Shown here: positions 4,371-5,923 of the stretch, piece after piece
How positions within the stretch are numbered: position 1 is the first letter of the stretch
Layout: the number at the start of each line of letters is the position of its first letter
Source of the DNA: Deltaproteobacteria bacterium
GTDB lineage: Bacteria > Myxococcota > UBA796 > SXON01
Direction: 5' to 3'
Assembly: GCA_947483545.1 (NCBI GenBank)
Contig: CANKNP010000318.1
Coordinates: 1 to 5,923 of the forward strand
DNA: 5,923 nucleotides
Notes under the pieces: generated by a model
Told to the model about the DNA's origin: nothing
The model's input: only the letters and a program-made list of their open reading frames with translations
The model's database searches: none
Program-made: the position numbers and the translations under genes

Positions 4371-5923
4371 ATGATGAACGGCGTTGTAACGGGGCTTGTC
4401 ATCGACAACGTCGACCCCGACAAGCTCGGGCGGGTCAAGGTCAAGTACCCGGTGGACAACGAGGACAACCCTGAGTCCTATTGGATCCGGATGATCTTCC
4501 CGATGGCCGGCACGTCACGCGGCATGGTCATGCTGCCGGAGATCGGCACCGAGGTCCTGATCGGCTTCGCCTACCGCACGAATTCGCCGTATTGCCTCGG
4601 CGCTCTCTACAACGGCGGCGACGATACGCCGGGGCCGTACGCCAACGCCGATGGGAACGACGACCACCGGGTCTACTGGTCCCGTAATTCGCACTGGGTG
4701 GACTTTGACGACACGCCGGGCACGGAGCGCATCGAGATCATCTCGACCACCGAGAACAACGCGATCTACATGGAGATCCACGCGGCGAACAAGATCCTGA
4801 CGGTCAAGACGGAGAAGGACATCGTCCACGAGGCCAAGGAGACGATGAGCTGGAAGTGCAAGGACTTCAAGCTCGACGCCAGCAACAGCATCGACATGAG
4901 CGGCACCATGACCGCCGCGTTTGAGTCGGGGACGTCCACGACGTGGAACTCCACGGACCAGCTCTGGCACAGCGACACGCGCGTGGACATCAACACCGCG
5001 CCACCGGGCCCGGTGAAACCCGTGCTGACGACCCCGACCCAGAAGCACAACCCGAGCGGCCAGGGGGGGCGCACGAGCGGCCAGGGCGCCGATGGCGCGA
5101 GCACCAGCGGCGGTGGGAGTAGCAGCAGCTCTTCCGGCGGCGCCAGTTCTTCCAGCAGCGGCGGCTCGTCCAGCAGCGGCGGGGCGGCGGGCTCCTCGGG
5201 CAGCTCCTCGGGGACCACGGCGGGCAGCGGCTCAAGCAGCGCCACCCAGGCGGGCGCCGGCGGGACGGCCGGCTCGGGCGACTCCGGGTTTGAGGTAGAC
5301 ATCAGCTCCAGCGGGATCAGCGCCTCCGGCAGCATCGGCGGACTCTCCGGAAGCGTGCAGGCCGGCGCCTCCGGGATCTCCGGCAATGCAAGCGTGCAGT
5401 CGGAGTACGGCAACGCCAACGCCAGCGTTCAGAACGGCAATGTGACCGCGAACGCCAGCGCCCAGAGCGAGTACGGGTCTGGATCCGCGAGCGTTCAGAA
5501 CGGGGACGTCACCGGGAGCGCGAGCGTGAGCGCGGGCGGCGTCTCCGGATCCGTGAACTCCGACGGCGATGTGTCGCTTGGCGGTGCGTCGAGCGGGAGC
5601 GCTATGGGCGGCGGGTCGAGCGGGGGTGGCGCGATGGGCGGCGGCTCGTCGGGCGGAGGTGGCGGCGGATCCAGTGGCGGTGGTGGCGGATCGAGCGGTG
5701 GTGGCGCGGGAGCCGGGCCCAGCGGTGGTGGCGGATCGAGCGGGGGTGGGTCGAGCGGTGCAGGCCCGAGCGGGTCCGGCGGCGGCGGCGCGGGGCCGGG
5801 CGGCGGCGGATCGAGCGGGTCCGGTGGCGGCGGCGCAGGTGCGAGCGGCGGTGGTGGCGGGTCCGGCGGCGGTGCAGGCCCGAGCGGTGGTGAGTCGAGC
5901 GGCGGCGGTGCAGGTCCGAGCGG
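4371..5923 (+). CDS. Second baseplate spike protein (gpV/gp5-OB) with long Gly/Ser tail, 3'-partial
   Basis: The reading frame runs from ATG 4371 (an alternative ATG at 4374) to the window end without a stop: 517 codons plus two bases. AAGG at 4355-4358 is a weak, 12-base-spaced ribosome site. Residues 4-80 form the OB fold (GLVIDNVDPDKLGRVKVKYP, ESYWIRMIFPMAG, LPEIGTEVLIGF, LGALYNG) and 88-208 the beta-helix (PYANADG, DFDDTPGTERIEI, HEAKETMSWKCKDF). It is clearly a paralogue of the preceding gene. After a Pro-containing hinge (PPGPVKP, 211-217) and HNPSG (226-230) comes an extension with no counterpart in copy 1. It has a Ser/Gly linker (about 229-306), nine 11-residue repeats (307-405), and a Gly-dominated tail with Ser, Ala and Pro (406 onward). 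In spike proteins the C-terminus points away from the tube, so the extension would sit at or near the tip. It could be a linker to a further domain beyond the window. Heterotrimers with copy 1 or alternative loading on the same tube are possible but unproven. Confidence 0.9.
   Translation, partial: MMNGVVTGLVIDNVDPDKLGRVKVKYPVDNEDNPESYWIRMIFPMAGTSRGMVMLPEIGTEVLIGFAYRTNSPYCLGALYNGGDDTPGPYANADGNDDHRVYWSRNSHWVDFDDTPGTERIEIISTTENNAIYMEIHAANKILTVKTEKDIVHEAKETMSWKCKDFKLDASNSIDMSGTMTAAFESGTSTTWNSTDQLWHSDTRVDINTAPPGPVKPVLTTPTQKHNPSGQGGRTSGQGADGASTSGGGSSSSSSGGASSSSSGGSSSSGGAAGSSGSSSGTTAGSGSSSATQAGAGGTAGSGDSGFEVDISSSGISASGSIGGLSGSVQAGASGISGNASVQSEYGNANASVQNGNVTANASAQSEYGSGSASVQNGDVTGSASVSAGGVSGSVNSDGDVSLGGASSGSAMGGGSSGGGAMGGGSSGGGGGGSSGGGGGSSGGGAGAGPSGGGGSSGGGSSGAGPSGSGGGGAGPGGGGSSGSGGGGAGASGGGGGSGGGAGPSGGESSGGGAGPS
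4407..4446 (+). repeat. Duplicated 40-base block, copy 2 (spike gene 2)
   Basis: This is the partner of 3781-3820 and encodes the same OB-fold strand in the second spike gene. Confidence 0.8.
4830..4892 (+). repeat. Duplicated 63-base block in the beta-helix, copy 2
   Basis: This is the partner of 4192-4254 in the second spike gene, aligning in frame with several synonymous changes. Confidence 0.75.
5055..5288 (+). repeat. Ser/Gly linker region of spike 2
   Basis: Codons 229-306 encode mainly Ser and Gly with some Ala and Thr, including runs of up to six Ser. Ser codons alternate between AGC, AGT, TCC, TCT and TCG, so this is not a simple DNA repeat but a protein-level composition under selection. 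It is probably a flexible spacer between the needle and the repeat domain. Confidence 0.75.
5289..5585 (+). repeat. Nine imperfect 33-base (11-residue) repeats in spike 2
   Basis: Codons 307-405 divide exactly into nine units of 11: FEVDISSSGIS, ASGSIGGLSGS, VQAGASGISGN, ASVQSEYGNAN, ASVQNGNVTAN, ASAQSEYGSGS, ASVQNGDVTGS, ASVSAGGVSGS, VNSDGDVSLGG. Units 4+5 and 6+7 form a clear 22-residue tandem pair (5388-5453 and 5454-5519). Alternating small and polar residues with NG, DG, EYG and GG turns suggest short strands joined by tight turns, that is, a beta-meander, beta-solenoid or fibrous trimer. Confidence 0.75.
5586..5923 (+). repeat. Gly-rich low-complexity tail of spike 2
   Basis: From codon 406 to the window edge the protein is dominated by Gly with SS pairs and GPSG or GAG breaks, built on degenerate DNA motifs such as GGATCGAGCGGTGGTGG. 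There is no stop in the window. The single clearly charged residue near the end is the Glu in GGESSGG. Such a sequence is disordered or could form polyproline-II-type Gly-rich bundles; which one cannot be told. Confidence 0.8.

Noticed and set aside
4766..5419. 217-codon minus-strand frame, rich in Leu, Pro and Glu
   Set aside because: It is the reverse complement of the Ser/Gly codons of spike 2. Its Leu/Pro/Glu composition follows directly from that, and it has no independent start context.
5289..5585. CRISPR-like or mobile-element repeat
   Set aside because: The 33-base units are contiguous, in frame, diverged at the DNA level and without spacers. They are protein repeats inside one open frame.

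Overview
The window is very G+C-rich, and codon third positions in the credible genes are almost all G or C. Every supported gene lies on the + strand. GTG and TTG starts are common. This style, together with single-anchor SecD-P1-like and helicase-associated proteins, suggests a high-GC Gram-negative bacterium. A myxobacterium or related deltaproteobacterial lineage is my best guess, but that is an inference from style and not a proof.

Left part (1-3589): a compact co-directional run of six reading frames. It holds the 3' portion of a protein with the XPB/Helicase_C_3-type helicase-associated domain (cut by the window edge). A single-pass membrane protein with a SecD P1-like periplasmic domain follows, coupled through a 4-base TTGA overlap. 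Next come an unrecognised helical protein, a small membrane-anchored N-terminus whose frame degenerates after about codon 48, an unrecognised small helical protein, and a YdcF/DUF218-type protein. Spacing is tight throughout, so this is probably one transcription unit. I cannot assign it a shared pathway.

Junction (3590-3702): 113 bases without a gene. They hold an extended -10 promoter-like element (TGCTATACT) and a strong Shine-Dalgarno sequence before a TTG start. This looks like the start of a new transcription unit.

Right part (3703-5923): two tandem paralogous baseplate spike proteins of the gpV / gp5-OB / VgrG-core family, as found in contractile phage tails, tailocins, type VI secretion and extracellular contractile injection systems. 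The first is minimal (217 aa: OB fold plus short beta-helix). The second repeats the same architecture and then carries a low-complexity extension of about 290 residues that runs off the window without a stop. That extension has three parts: a Ser/Gly linker, nine imperfect 11-residue repeats that look like a beta-meander or beta-solenoid, and a very Gly/Ser-rich tail. This tailed spike is the most unusual object here. The rest of the injection machine (sheath, tube, gp27-like hub, other baseplate parts, ATPase) is not in the window, so the type of machine cannot be decided.
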